Source: Neurospora tetrasperma FGSC 2508 (taxonomy: Eukaryota; Ascomycota; Sordariomycetes; Sordariales; Sordariaceae). From it: a stretch of 64,000 nt of DNA. Numbering within the stretch: position 1 is the first letter of the stretch; every line of letters starts with the position of its first letter. Position numbers and translations under genes: made by a program. The stretch lies in contig NW_009799179.1 of the NCBI RefSeq assembly GCF_000213175.1, positions 3,763,551 through 3,827,550 on the forward strand, read 5' to 3'. The notes beneath the pieces were generated by a model. That model had not been told where the DNA came from, ran no database searches, and saw nothing but the letters and a program-made list of their open reading frames with translations. Of this stretch, positions 38,295-49,397 are shown piece by piece.

Positions 38295-41141
38295 TTACCT
38301 CTTGTTCTTCTTGAGCCTCGCCGCCTTCTCCCTCGCATACTCGTTTGCCGCCTGGCCTTCCGATCCCTGGATCTCCGCCACCAAGCGCTTGTACTTCTTC
38401 TCGTACGCCTCGTCCTTGGCCTTCTTGACCTTGAGGTTCTCGCGTTGCATGAAGGCCGCGTCCTTGCGGAGCTCCCTGAGCGCGCCCTTGCGCTCCTTCT
38501 TGTGCTCGGCCCGCAGCTTGGCCAGCTCGGCGCGCTCGCGGTCTGGGTCGTAGTGCTTGTTGGGGTCAAACGAGTCCTCAAACTTGGGCACGTACGTCTT
38601 AATGGCGAGCGGCTTGTGGTGGTGCAGCTCGAGTGGCCTGCGGGAAACCTGGGCGAGCTGGAGGAGGCGGGAGATGCTTGTCGTTGTGTCCTTAAGCTGC
38701 TTGACGAGGGCCGCAGGGAGCTGGGCGGCGTTGGACTTGGTTGTCAGGTGTTGAAGCACGCGCTGGGCGGGCTGGAAGGTCTCGTAGAATGCGGGGAGTT
38801 TGCACCACGTCTCGGAAGCGGTTCTGAGAACAGAGGTGATGGTGCTGATAATGGCAACCTTCAGAGCGGAGTCATCGCTGGTGGAGCGAGCGCTCTTGGG
38901 CTGCTGGCAGTCACCGCAGTTGAGCTTCCTGACGGTCACCTTGCTGGCACCCTTGACACGGATGCCAGCAGCGGGCTCGTGGACGGGGAACAGACCAAGC
39001 TTCTCCTTGGGCTTCTCAGCAGCGAGCGAGCAGAGAGTGTTGAGGCAAAAGTTGACAAACTCTGGTACGTAACGCTTGGAGAAGGATTGGTACTGAAGGG
39101 CGAGGATCGAAAGGTAAGCACCAATTGAGTAGTCGGCGAGTGTCTGGGGGATTTTCTGTCCCAGATAACGGGTAATGGAAAGCATCGCAGGGGTAACCAC
39201 CTGATGGAAGTGATCAGAAGTAGGGTAGGTTGTGCCAATAGCTGTCAAAAGCATAAGGTCGCCGACATTAAGGGCTAGGGGCCGATTCTCCTTGATCTCC
39301 TCAAGCCGTGACCTGTAAGCCTTGGATATCTCGATCGGGAAGGTCTTTGCGAGTGAGTGGACGTGGCGGATCAAGTTCTCAATGGTGGGGAACCAGGTGG
39401 GCTCGAAGTTGTCGCCAAGGTAAGCGATATGCTCGATGAGGGCTTGGGCAAAATTTCCAAGGCGCTCCTTGTTCTTTGCGTCCAGCTTGGGGTGGTAAAG
39501 AGCTCTGATCCTCTGGACGGCCACTGGAAGTTTGGTCACAGGAAGGCTGCCCAAGATCTCCAGTAGCTGCTCGTGACTCTCGGGACATGTAAAGGTATAG
39601 GGTATGCCGTCCTCGTCCCCGCCTTTTGACTGAGCGTGAAGTTTTGTGGCCACCTCTTTCGACTCGCCGTCCTCACCACCATTCACAAGCTCGTCCTCGT
39701 CAGGATCATAGGCATCCTCGTCGTCGCTCCCGTCCATGTCCGACATGTCGTCCTCGTCCATATCCAACTCAGAGCCGCTTGCGATAAGGTCGTCTTCGAG
39801 CAAGAAATCGTCTTCGTCGTCCAGACCCATCTCGGTGGCGGTCATTCGTAGCTTGATACCCTTGCCGAGGCCGAATTCGTCCTCGTCGGCCTCGTCTTGT
39901 ACCTCTTGGTCGTCTCCCTTCTTCCTGCTCTTCTTCTGCTCCTCCTCTTCCTCGTCATCCGAGACGATCTCGCCCCGCATGCGCCTGAGTCGCTTTTCCT
40001 CCATCTCTTTGAGACGCTTAACTCCTTCCTCCGCCTTCTCCTCGTCGGTCTTTGTCCTGTCGGTAACCTCGGCCCTGGCTTCACGCGCTGCTTGCTTGAG
40101 ACGCATGTTGTATTCCTTCTCAAGTTGGTCCATGTCGATTCCTGCCATGACGGCGGGACCCTTGGAGTCCTTCGTTTCCTTCGGTCTCATCTGGAAGAGT
40201 AGGGACTGCAATTCTGGGAGTTCCTTGTCAAGTTCCACTCTTAGATCGTCGTCCTCCTCCTTGGCTGCTTGTCGTTCCTGTAGCAATTGTTATTAGCTGA
40301 TGAGTGGAAGTAGCCGGCTTAGCGGTGTCCCTTACGTATTTGAAGGCCTTTGACTTGGCGATAACCTCCTCCATAACTTCCTTCTTCGTCTTCTTCCTCT
40401 CCGGTTGTCCATCCTCTCCTTCACCTTCCGCAGCCTCTTCCTCAGCGCGCAGGCGCTTGAGAAACTTCTTTCTGGCTGAACGCTCATCGTCGGATTCCAT
40501 ATCGGAAACGTCCTCGTCAAAATCGTCACGACCCGCCTCAATGTCGTCGTCGTCAAAGAGAGTCTTGCCGGCGTGTGTAAGGGCGACCTGTTCTTGCTCG
40601 TCGTCGGAACCCTCCAAATCGAAGACGGTGTTCTTCTTGTGGCTTTTCATCTGCTCGTGCGCGAAACGTTCCATCATCTTGTCCTCCAGGGTCATGTTGG
40701 GATCGTCCTCGCCGAAACGCCTATCCACAATGCCGCCGACCTTGTTGCGCCGTTGCATCTCAACCAGGAGGGTTTCCCGTCGCTGTTTATGGCACAGTTA
40801 GCATCAAAACCAGGAGGCCGATCTGAGTGGGATGGACAAACCCTCTGCTCAGCGGTGGCCTTCGCAAGGCCGGGGCGGCCCTGGATGCCCTTGGCGAGTT
40901 TATCATTTTGGGGCTTGTTGGTGGTAACCTCGAACTTGGGTCCTCTGGCGTTGGTCTTGAACTGGAAGGGGTTGAACTGCTCTCTGATGCTGGCAAGAGC
41001 TTCGTGGCGCTGGAGTCGCTTGTCGGTGGAAGCCTTCGCGTCCTGGGCGTTTTGGCGCTTTTGCTTTTTGGATCTCTGGGGACCGATGATGCCTTGGTCC
41101 TTGAGGGAGGCCTTCAGCCTCTTGAGCTGAGACCCGGCCAT
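38295..41141 (-). CDS. nop14: Nucleolar protein NOP14, small-subunit processome factor
   Basis: NOP14 homologue of 909 residues (the yeast protein is about 810), required for 18S rRNA maturation and 40S subunit assembly in the nucleolus. Three exons: 41141-40842, 40782-40336 and 40277-38295. Introns of 59 and 58 nt (donors GTTTGT and GTAAGG, acceptors AACAG and CTACAG) both fall in phase 0. The N-terminus carries the family's ASLKDQGIIGPQRSKKQKR and NPFQFKTNARGPKFEV segments. The middle has several Asp/Glu-rich runs (EDDMSDMDGSDDEDAYDPDE) and basic patches typical of nucleolar proteins. The C-terminal half matches the Nop14 core (YSIGAYLSILALQYQSFSKR, then YVPEFVNFCLNTLCSL) and ends in a Lys-rich tail. 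It is transcribed divergently from the gene at 41629. Confidence 0.96.
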
Positions 41142-41628
41142 GTTTGTTGAGGTGTCTCGACTGTCGACTTGACAGGGGAGTATTCAAAAAGAAAGAGGGA
41201 GGGAGGGCGTCGCGAAGTGGGTTCGATCGCGAGACCAACAATCAATAGGTTGTCTTTGGCGGTTGGTTCCATCTCAGAAATTTTGGTGATGAAGGGTGCT
41301 TATCTTATCGTCATGCTCCACCTTGAATTCTTGGCAGTTACCTACCTACACAGTAATGTCCACAGGGGCGGCAGAAGCATCCTGGCCTGCCCGTGCTGCA
41401 CTGTAGCTGCTGAAAGACGAAGCTCTACAGCGCGTGTCACTCCACTGAACAGAAGTGTGAAGCTGTCCATCGTCATCCTCCTGGGCTGCTCATGGTTTTT
41501 AATTCTTAATTTTTTAGTGTTCCGTCTCAACCTGAAAGTCGCGATGTGATCAAGAGAAAAAGAAAACAACACATAAAAGTCAAACTTACGTATGCTGAAG
41601 CATCATCCCTCTTCACCATACCGTTATT
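41142..41628. promoter_or_regulatory. Divergent promoter region between NOP14 and the membrane protein gene
   Basis: Only 487 bp separate the two start codons, so both promoters must lie here. It contains an ACCTACCT motif near 41340-41348. No TATA box is obvious. Confidence 0.6.
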
Positions 41629-42692
41629 ATGGGCTGGCAATCATCGGTTCTTCGAGATGAGAGGGTGGTCTTCACCGGCATTGGCTTCGTCACGGCGAGC
41701 TTGATCATCTTCGCCATGAATACTTGGCTAACAAGATGGCGAGACGAGACCATTGTCACCCCCAATCCGCCAAAGACGCAGTACATCACGCAGCAGACCG
41801 AGGATTCGCTCGAACTCAAGACGCTGGACACCTTGCTGGGCCACTACAACTACGCCATAAAGGAGACGGCTGCCAAGATAATCTGTGATAGGGCTGCAAA
41901 TGACCCCGGTCTCCTGGAGACGTTGCTCTGGGGCGTCACCCGTCCAGGTTATGACGAGCGTGTCAAGAACTTGAGGGCTCTGGCTGTCATCTGTGTCCCT
42001 CGTGAGTATCCCAACACTGCTTGAAAGTTACCGGCTCGCTAACACGGCTTCAAGGAGTTCTCCCTATGCTTCACACTTGGAAAGCATATTCCGCCATAGT
42101 CCGGTGCCTCGAGCTCTCCCTCGACCCGGAGCAGGAGGTTCTCGAGAATGATGGATGGGACGATTATCCATTGAGGGACATCACCGAGAAAATGTGCTTC
42201 ATTTTTCTTGAGCAGCTGGTTGATCATTACGGGCCAGAGATGCTGATCCGCTCCAAGTTCGTTGAACGTTGGCTGTCCAAGCAAAACTGGGGCAGGACTG
42301 AGGAAGACAGACAGCGCAACTTCCACAACTATATGCTGTACAGGGATAACAAGATAAAGAGGCTTGCGGATGCGGTGCGCAAAACTGGATCGGGAAGGTC
42401 GGTGCTGGTCAGATGTGGTCTCATGTCCCAAGAAGGGGCTGACGACTTCGCGGCTGAGCAGGCCGATAACTTGAACCTCATGGACACAAGCGGCGAGCGC
42501 TATAACCTCCTGCTCTCTATCAACATGGGTAGGACTCCGCGGGCGCAGGAGACGAGTGCTGAGGAGCAGCGGATTAGACATCGGAATCGCGAGGCTATTG
42601 TGGTGAACGATGGGACTAGGCCGATTGGAAGGGACGATATCATTCACCGAGACACGGAATGGCGGGTTTTGGGAGAGCCTGGTCAGTCTTAG
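41629..42692 (+). CDS. Membrane-anchored protein of unknown function (fungal conserved type)
   Basis: 336 residues from two exons, 41629-42001 and 42055-42692, with a 53-nt intron (GTGAGT donor, CTAAC branch, CAAG acceptor) that restores frame through an Arg codon. Residues 13-33 form a single hydrophobic helix (VVFTGIGFVTASLIIFAMNTW) followed by basic residues, so it is probably an N-terminal anchor with the bulk in the cytosol. The rest is soluble and helix-rich, including YAIKETAAKIICDRAAND and ERVKNLRALAVICVP, which read like armadillo/HEAT-type helical repeats. No enzymatic motif was found and I do not recognise the family by name. ORF quality, splice signals and position next to NOP14 support a real gene. 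Confidence 0.82.
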
Positions 42693-43209
42693 AGGAGCGG
42701 CTCAGTAACTGCTACAGGAATTTTTTACCATCGCGTTGTGTTTTTCCTGTGTTAGGAATATGGGCACGCATAAGGAAGATCAAAATGAGAGTAAGAAAGC
42801 TCGAGTATTGATTAAGTAGCAATTGTATGAATCATGCAGAATGACCTTCCATTTGGCGGATGTGAAGGTGTGTGTTTGCTCTGTCACAAAAAAAAAAATG
42901 AAACGGCTAGATGCATCATTGGGTTCATTCGTTAACAATTCGCGGGTAACTCCACCAAATTCCCTAACAAGAAAGGAACGATACGTCAACACAACAAACC
43001 ACTGCAATATGCTCACATTAATTTTGCGATTCGATTGAACCAAACCGCAACCTGAACTGTGGGCTTTGTGCCTGTCTCAACGATCACACGTCTAGGATAA
43101 TATACCACCAGCCGCCAAACGACGCACAGAGTCACTGTAACTGAGCGGCGGCGCGGCCTTCTGTCATTTCCACAGTCCCTTCTCCCGGCCCCGCTCGTGT
43201 CCGGATTTC
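42693..43209. other. Short intergenic region before the helicase gene
   Basis: 3' flank of the membrane protein gene and promoter of the helicase gene. No other feature seen apart from an A run near 42889. Confidence 0.6.
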
Positions 43210-45932
43210 ATGAACCTCACCACTCTTTCCATCCACCCACTCACCAGCATGACTCCCTCACAGACAATCGACATCCCCTCCTTCGCCTCCACCCAACTCA
43301 CCCTCCTCTCCTCCGAGCTCGCCGCCGAAATCGCCGAGACCTCCGAGCTCATCGGGCTGCACACGCCCACCGCCCTGCAGCGCGCCGGCCTGGCCCTGAC
43401 CAACCTAGTCGTCAATGCCCAGCGGACCGGCTATGGCGGAAAGACGGTGTTGGAACTCGGGCCCGATTCTGCTACTGTCACTACCACTTCTTCTTCTTCA
43501 TCGTCAGGCCAGAAGGGTGGGGGCCATGATGGACCGGAATTACCAGAACATGGAATTCGGACAGGCGATATCGTGGTAGTGTCTGAGCAGCCGGCTGGGA
43601 GCGCAAAGAAGCGAGAGGTCAGGGAATTGGAGAAGAAGGGCGCGAAGGGGGTGGTGACGAGGGTGGGCAGGGGTGTGGTGGGTGTGGCGCTGGATGAGGA
43701 TAAGGGGGAGGAGAATGTAGTTGGGACGGGGGGTTTGGGGGGCAGTGGGAGGGTTTGGATGGTTAAGTTGGCTGATGATGTTACTTATAGGAGGTGAGCT
43801 TCCGATGATCTGATGCGAGGTGAGAGTTGGGGAGAGGAGGTCGATTAGGGTTGGCGGATGATGAGATGAAAGCCAAAAAGGGAACAGAGGCTGGGGGAAC
43901 AGGAACTTGGTGGTGATTACAGTCAAACGTCAGCTAACACGGTGGTTGCAGGATGAACGGAACCATGGAGAAGCTTCAGAAGATGAGCGAGTCGGAACAC
44001 TCCATGTTCATCCGAGTCCTCTTCGGACAGTCATCACCCTCACCTGTCCCGGCGGATCTAACTAATGACCCAGAGGTTGGCAACATTGAGTGGGTTGATC
44101 CTACTTTGAACGACTCACAAAAGGATGCTATTAGGTTTGCACTAGCATCGAGGGAGATAGCTCTCATCCATGGTCCTCCCGGGGTATGTTTATACGTTCC
44201 CTTCCCCGCAATCAGTCACTTATATGTCTAATTCACCATTACAGACTGGCAAAACACACACTCTGATCGAACTAATCCTCCAACTCCTCCGCCGAGACCT
44301 CCGTATCCTCGTCTGCGGTCCCTCCAACATCTCCGTCGACAACATCGTCGAGCGACTCTCGCCACACAAACTGCCCATCCTCCGCCTCGGCCATCCAGCC
44401 CGCCTTCTCCCCTCCGTCCTCTCGCACTCGCTCGACATTCTCACCACGACCTCGGACGCCGGGGCCATCGTCAAAGACGTGCGCGCCGAGATGGACGCCA
44501 AGCAGGCCTCGATCCGCAAGACGCGCAATGGTCGCGAGCGCCGAGCCATCTACGCAGAGCTGAAGGAGCTGCGCAAGGAGTACCGCGAGCGGGAGCGGCG
44601 GTGCGTGAGCGACCTGGTAGGCAGGAGCAAAGTCGTGCTGGCGACACTGCATGGCGCGGGGGGATACCAGCTCAAGAACGAGGAGTTTGACGTGGTGATC
44701 ATCGACGAGGCAAGCCAAGCGCTGGAGGCGCAGTGTTGGGTGCCCCTGCTGTGGGCGAAGAAGGCGGTGTTGGCTGGTGATCACTTGCAGCTGCCGCCGA
44801 CAATCAAATCGTTGAACTCGAAGGCTGCCACTACAAAGGAGAAGAAGGAGGGCCAGACGCTGGAGACTACAATGTTTGACAGACTACTGGCCCTGCATGG
44901 CCCCTCAATCAAGAGGATGCTTACCACGCAGTACCGCATGCACGAGAAGATCATGCGGTTCCCGTCGGACGAGCTTTACGAGTCTAAGCTGGTGGCGGCC
45001 GAGCATGTCAGGGAGCGCTTGCTCAAGTACTTGCCGTACGAGGGGGTGGAGGCTAATGACGATACCACCGAGCCACTGATTTTCATTGATACACAGGGCG
45101 GCGACTTCCCGGAGAAGAACGAGGAGGAGCTGGACGGCAGCGGATCAACAGACAAAAATAAGGTCATTAGAAGTCTTCACGGCGAGAGTAAGAGTAATGA
45201 GATGGAGGCGGCGCTGGTGAGACAGCATGTGCGTGGCCTGGTCAAGGCGGGAGTTAGACCAGATGACATTGCGGTTGTGACGCCGTATAATGCTCAGGTA
45301 TGTTTTTTATTCCCCTCTTCGATCGTATTCATTCTTGGTGCTCCTGCCTGTTCCCTTTCCCTACTTGGCTCCTTTTTTTTTGAGGAAGCAAAGAAATGCC
45401 TACCCCGGCAGCCCGTATGCTTTGCATGAAACAACGTGTTATGTGCGCCCAGGCCACGACATGAAAAACACATTACACGGCATTGACGACTGACCAACTC
45501 TTCTTTTGTGCTTGTGTGATCACAGCTCTCCATCCTGGCACCCCTCAAGGACGAGTTTCCCGGTATCGAGCTCGGCAGTGTGGACGGATTCCAAGGAAGA
45601 GAGAAGGAGGCAGTTATCGTTAGCCTTGTCCGCAGTAACGACGAAGGCGAAGTCGGTTTCTTGGGCGAGAAACGACGGCTGAACGTTGCCATGACGCGGC
45701 CGAAGCGGTCGTTGACAGTCATTGGAGACTCGGAGACAGTCAAGAAGTAAGTGAAAATGACAAGACATGAGTGACTTGTACAACATACATCATTCTCTAC
45801 CTAGGCTTGATGACTGACTTGACCCTCCGTCACAACAGGGGTAGCACATTTCTGAAGAGATGGATGGAGTATTTGGAGGAGAACGCCGACTTGAGGTATC
45901 CAGACGTTTCGAGCTTGGCGTTGGATTCATGA
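43210..45932 (+). CDS. hcs1: Superfamily 1B DNA helicase, Hcs1/IGHMBP2 (SMUBP-2) type
   Basis: ATP-dependent 5'-3' helicase of the UPF1-like group, 727 residues (yeast Hcs1 has 683). Five exons: 43210-43793, 43952-44183, 44245-45297, 45526-45746 and 45839-45932. Introns are 158, 61, 228 and 92 nt, all with GT-AG ends and consistent phase. The second splits the Walker A motif, GPPG then TGKT (residues 269-276). Other motifs: DEAS (426-429), [41 protein letters not shown] and NVAMTRPK, so every core helicase motif is present. The N-terminal part has the family's beta-barrel region with two glycine-rich insertions. No C-terminal R3H or AN1 zinc finger is present, as in fungal Hcs1 but unlike animal IGHMBP2. 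A second in-frame ATG at 43249 has a better context (A at -3) and may be the true start. Expected roles are in DNA replication or RNA-linked processing. Confidence 0.93.
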
Positions 45933-48900
45933 CAATGACACAACGTGTATAAGCAAGGGACGCAGCCCCGGGTGGAAGATTTCAGGTCAGGCACCAGGTA
46001 CGAAATCCACGGACATGGAAAGGGGACGAGTAAGAATGCTTCTTCCTAGGGGAACGGCCCGATAAACGCTTCGACGGAAACAGCATGTTTGCCGCACCTG
46101 AAAGGACTTTTGGCATTACTTTTTCAGGACAGGCACCTGTACCTGGGCAGTATAATATCATGATGCTACACGCGACATAAGCAAAAAGAGTCATGGAATC
46201 TAGGCAGACGAAGCGAGTTAGCGAGATGCGCTCACGGCCTGCCACGTATTGGGAAGCCGAAACGGGCAAAGGCAGGAGGCTCTTTTTGGACACCTCAGCT
46301 TGAATTTGCACACTTTGTCCACTCGGGGATATTCCCCTGCTTATTCCGCCTCATACTGTACTCCATTATCTGTGCTGGGCGACCTGGTACTACTATTCGT
46401 TCTTTAGAGTATATGTTGTGCTTTGTGCAGAGTCACAAGTGAGGATGTGATGTTGAGGTTACTCGGTTGAGGTATGTGGATCTGCACGCGGGGAACGGGG
46501 GCCTCGCCCCGAAAGAACGAAACGAGGATGGTGAAATCTCAGTGGCTTTCTTGCGATGTCTCTGATGAATCGTTTTCTGTCAATCGAATGCGAGTTGTGC
46601 ACTCCCAGCTTCCATGTTGTGCAAGGTGAGTCTGTAGGAGAAGCATGAGAAAGGACGAAGTGAGAAGTCCTCAGATGTTAGAAGTGTACACTACACAGTG
46701 AGGAGCGAATAGGAAGCTCTGAGAAAGTTTCAGGGTGAAAGAAGTGGGGCATTTCAGTTGCAGTTTTCTTTTTCGCGGGAAGCCGTGATGGCCCCACGCA
46801 CCGGACTGCATGCATTTTGAAACCCTGTCAAAGCGCAGTGATCACTAACCCAAAGCGGGGACGTCCCCTCTTTTTTTAGGCATCTTCTCGCCCAAAAGAA
46901 ATGGAAAAAAACAAAAACAAAAAGAAGCGCCTCGATAGTATCATGAAGAAGGAAGGAGACGATTTTAGAGAGATGCACGAATGAGTTGGCAGTGTAGAGC
47001 CAAAGTGAAGAGAGGCAATTGCAGTGTTTCGTTTTGGATGGAGCAATTGGAAAACCTTTTCCTTCTATTAACTTTAATATCAAAGTGCTATCCATATCTG
47101 GACTGGCCAAAACGAGATTCGGGTGCATTCGATCGTCCGCCGTGTTTGAGCTTTGTACCACAATAGTGCATCCAGAACAGTAAGTAATACTCCGTGAAGT
47201 TTATTCTATGTAGAGATTGTAAACAATAACAATAACGACGACGACTACGACTACGACGACGCGCTGCGGCGGCGGCGGGGTGTTACCAAACCCCGGTTTC
47301 ATCGAACGACTGAACCTTGCTGTCAGGCATCCAAAGAAAGTGCTTGGCCTTGCCCCTCCCGTCGTTACCTGAGAGCTCTCCAGTGTCCCATTGGAAGGCA
47401 AAGTAGAGAGAGGATATCTACAGCATCAGCAGTGCAACTTGACAAGAACAAAACTGCACCAATCTCGAACAAGCTCTCCTACCCTTGCACGAGGACGTAA
47501 TACGATTGATATATGTATGCCACCGGAGCTTTTTCCAAGCCTTTTCCCCTCCAGATAGGTAGTTGACATAGAGAGGTCCTGTGAGTCCAAAGTCCTGACT
47601 CTGGAGGCCCTCGTGACGGTGGTCCCTTTGGCTGGAGCTAAGGTTGTTGTTGTGATCTGTCGCACTTGGCCTGATTCATGAGCACGGTAGCATCCAACTT
47701 TCGTCCAACAGTATCACCAACTCTCGTATTCTCCGCTTTCCACGATTCCCTCCCCCTGCCCTGCCTTGCTCTCGCGGAGGGCGCTTGACCCTTTCACTTA
47801 AACTTTGCAACTTGTCTCGCTGCAAAATCGAAGCCCGTGCGCGCAAGGTATGGAAGGTACGTATCATATGTACTATCGAGGGGATCAGTCACATACACGG
47901 CACCTGCCTCGTCACATCTCGCTTCAAGATTCCCTGCGGAAAAGTGAAGATGCCTTGGATGGTCTGATACTTTTTCCAGAACGCCAATCCCCCCCACCCG
48001 GAAAGAAAAAGAAAACAAAAAGACAAAAAGAAGAAAGGTCCTGCCTCCCGAGACACTGCGTTAACGCCGACCGAACGAGGGAGTGATATCGATGGTCATC
48101 CACCATATGCCTAGCCATGAAATCTCATCCGACCGATGCCAAGTAGATAGCCGCGCTCTATAATCCTGGCTCCCTCACGCCACACTGCACTTCTGCCATC
48201 GTCGTCTCAGCCATTCCTGCTATTGATGTTGTTCCCTTCCTCTCGAGAGGTTGTTGTGCTGCAGCATGCATGCACCACCCCTAGAGTTAGGTGCTCCTTC
48301 TCATCCAGTCAAGTTTCGTCCTCGAGGTCCCTCTGGTATGCACCGGAGAGGCACCGGGACACCATGGAGGCTCAAAGAGGCTCAATCATCTCTCGTCAGG
48401 GACTCGGGGCAGCATGCTCGCTGATGAAATTACATTGCCTTCGCTAGCGAATCACAAAAGCAAATTGCCCAACACACACACACATTGTACCATATCGTTT
48501 GGGCTTGCATATGCATTGTCCTGTCTTTGCAGTGTCGCAGTGTCGAAGGAGGAAGCGCATGCGCACGACAACCGAGCTCGGCGACCTGGGGAAGGAACGA
48601 AGGCAGTGTTGTTTCGCAATGCGATGTCCAATTGTCAATTGTCAGAGCGTAAGCGAGATGTAAGATGGCTTCTCGATTTGGACATGGCCGACATGGATAG
48701 GTAGTCTTCTTCAGTCGCACGAGCCAAGGAATGAATGTCTTCGAGGACTTGGTGTTATCAGGTATCCATGTCGCCAAGAGACCTCTAACTTGTAAACTTT
48801 CCGCGGAACACGACTCGAATCGGGCTCTTTTGGTATAGTTGAACATCATCTTGGTCATTTGTACTTCACTTACTCTAAGCTACTTTAGAACGGTAGATAC

Positions 48901-49004
48901 ACAGTAGTCGGCCCTGGCTTCGGCCACGCTCGCGCTCTCAGTACATATCATGATATCCTAGGTAGGATTTTGGTCCACGTCGCCTTTGATAGCTTCAATG
49001 ACCT
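45933..49004. other. Intergenic region, no gene recognised
   Basis: Short open frames only. A triplet-rich stretch at 47220-47280 on the plus strand (AAC, GAC, then GGC-like units) makes artificial frames. A-rich patches occur near 46900-46925 and 48003-48035, and a short (CA)n near 48472-48484. Confidence 0.4.
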
Positions 49005-49013
49005 ACAGAACCA
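49005..49013. repeat. Left target-site duplication (ACAGAACCA)
   Basis: Nine bases identical to 49389-49397 on the other side of the inverted-repeat element. Size is typical of Mutator-like transposons. Confidence 0.75.
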
Positions 49014-49060
49014 CGACCCGGATAATCCGACTGTGTTCGATTCCAATCCGACTGTGTGGG
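49014..49060 (+). repeat. Left terminal inverted repeat
   Basis: Begins CGACCCGGATAATCC and matches the reverse complement of 49342-49388 at 45 of 47 positions. Confidence 0.85.
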
Positions 49061-49267
49061 GCCATACAAACTGACAGCCAAGCCCGAGCCAGCTCAGCCA
49101 AGACTCGAGACTTGGCGGCGCTTGGCATCAACTTCGCGCGCGGGCAACCATCACCAAGTCCTTATATCTTTCAACAACGACAACGAGAGCTCAAAACCAC
49201 CTTCTTCGAAACGCTCAATTGACATTCATACGCGGGGGCCTCTCACCGGCCCCCTGCACCCCCGGAA

Positions 49268-49310
49268 CTAACCCTAACACCTAACCCTAACCGCTAACCC
49301 TAACCACTAA
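49268..49310. repeat. Interstitial telomere-like repeats (CCCTAA type)
   Basis: Several CTAACCCTAAC units with interruptions (ACACC, CGC, CAC spacers), inside the transposon-like element. The unit equals the complement of the TTAGGG repeat used at many fungal chromosome ends. The imperfect units and unique DNA on both sides show it is not a chromosome end. Confidence 0.8.
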
Positions 49311-49341
49311 TCTGGGTTGCCGGAGGTGACATGTGCTTTGG

Positions 49342-49388
49342 CCCACACAGTCGGATTGGAATCGAACACAGTCGGATTATCTAGGTCG
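49342..49388 (-). repeat. Right terminal inverted repeat
   Basis: Reverse complement of 49014-49060 with two adjacent mismatches (TA in place of CG when read on the minus strand), both of C-to-T/G-to-A type. Confidence 0.85.
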
Positions 49389-49397
49389 ACAGAACCA
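49389..49397. repeat. Right target-site duplication (ACAGAACCA)
   Basis: Perfect copy of 49005-49013. Confidence 0.75.

Larger units (their letters stand above)
49014..49388. mobile_element. Non-autonomous Mutator-like DNA element (MITE-sized, 375 bp)
   Basis: The element has 47-bp terminal inverted repeats and is flanked by a perfect 9-bp direct repeat, the target size of the Mutator superfamily. Each terminal repeat contains two copies of AATCCGACTGTGT whose starts are 21 bp apart (49024 and 49045 on the left), so the copies would lie on the same helix face; they look like paired transposase-binding sites. The interior holds GC-rich hairpins, such as CCAAG/CTTGG around 49103-49120, and a block of telomere-like repeats. 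There is no transposase frame, so it would need enzyme supplied in trans. The two repeats differ only at two adjacent positions (CG on the left, TA on the right arm), which suggests a fairly recent insertion. Superfamily assignment rests on target size and long repeats and is inference. Confidence 0.72.

Noticed and set aside
38085-39128. Plus-strand open frame of 347 codons
   Set aside because: Antisense shadow of NOP14; Leu/Val/Gly/Arg-rich composition with no recognisable family.
39736-40801. Ser-rich plus-strand frames
   Set aside because: They are the complement of the Asp/Glu-coding runs in NOP14 (GAC/GAG read backwards gives Ser-coding triplets).
49019-49060. Possible tRNA B box (GTTCGATTCC) inside the terminal repeat
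   Set aside because: No A box at suitable distance and no cloverleaf; the sequence belongs to the inverted repeat.
49268-49310. Chromosome end (telomere)
   Set aside because: Only a few imperfect units, flanked by unique DNA and genes on both sides.
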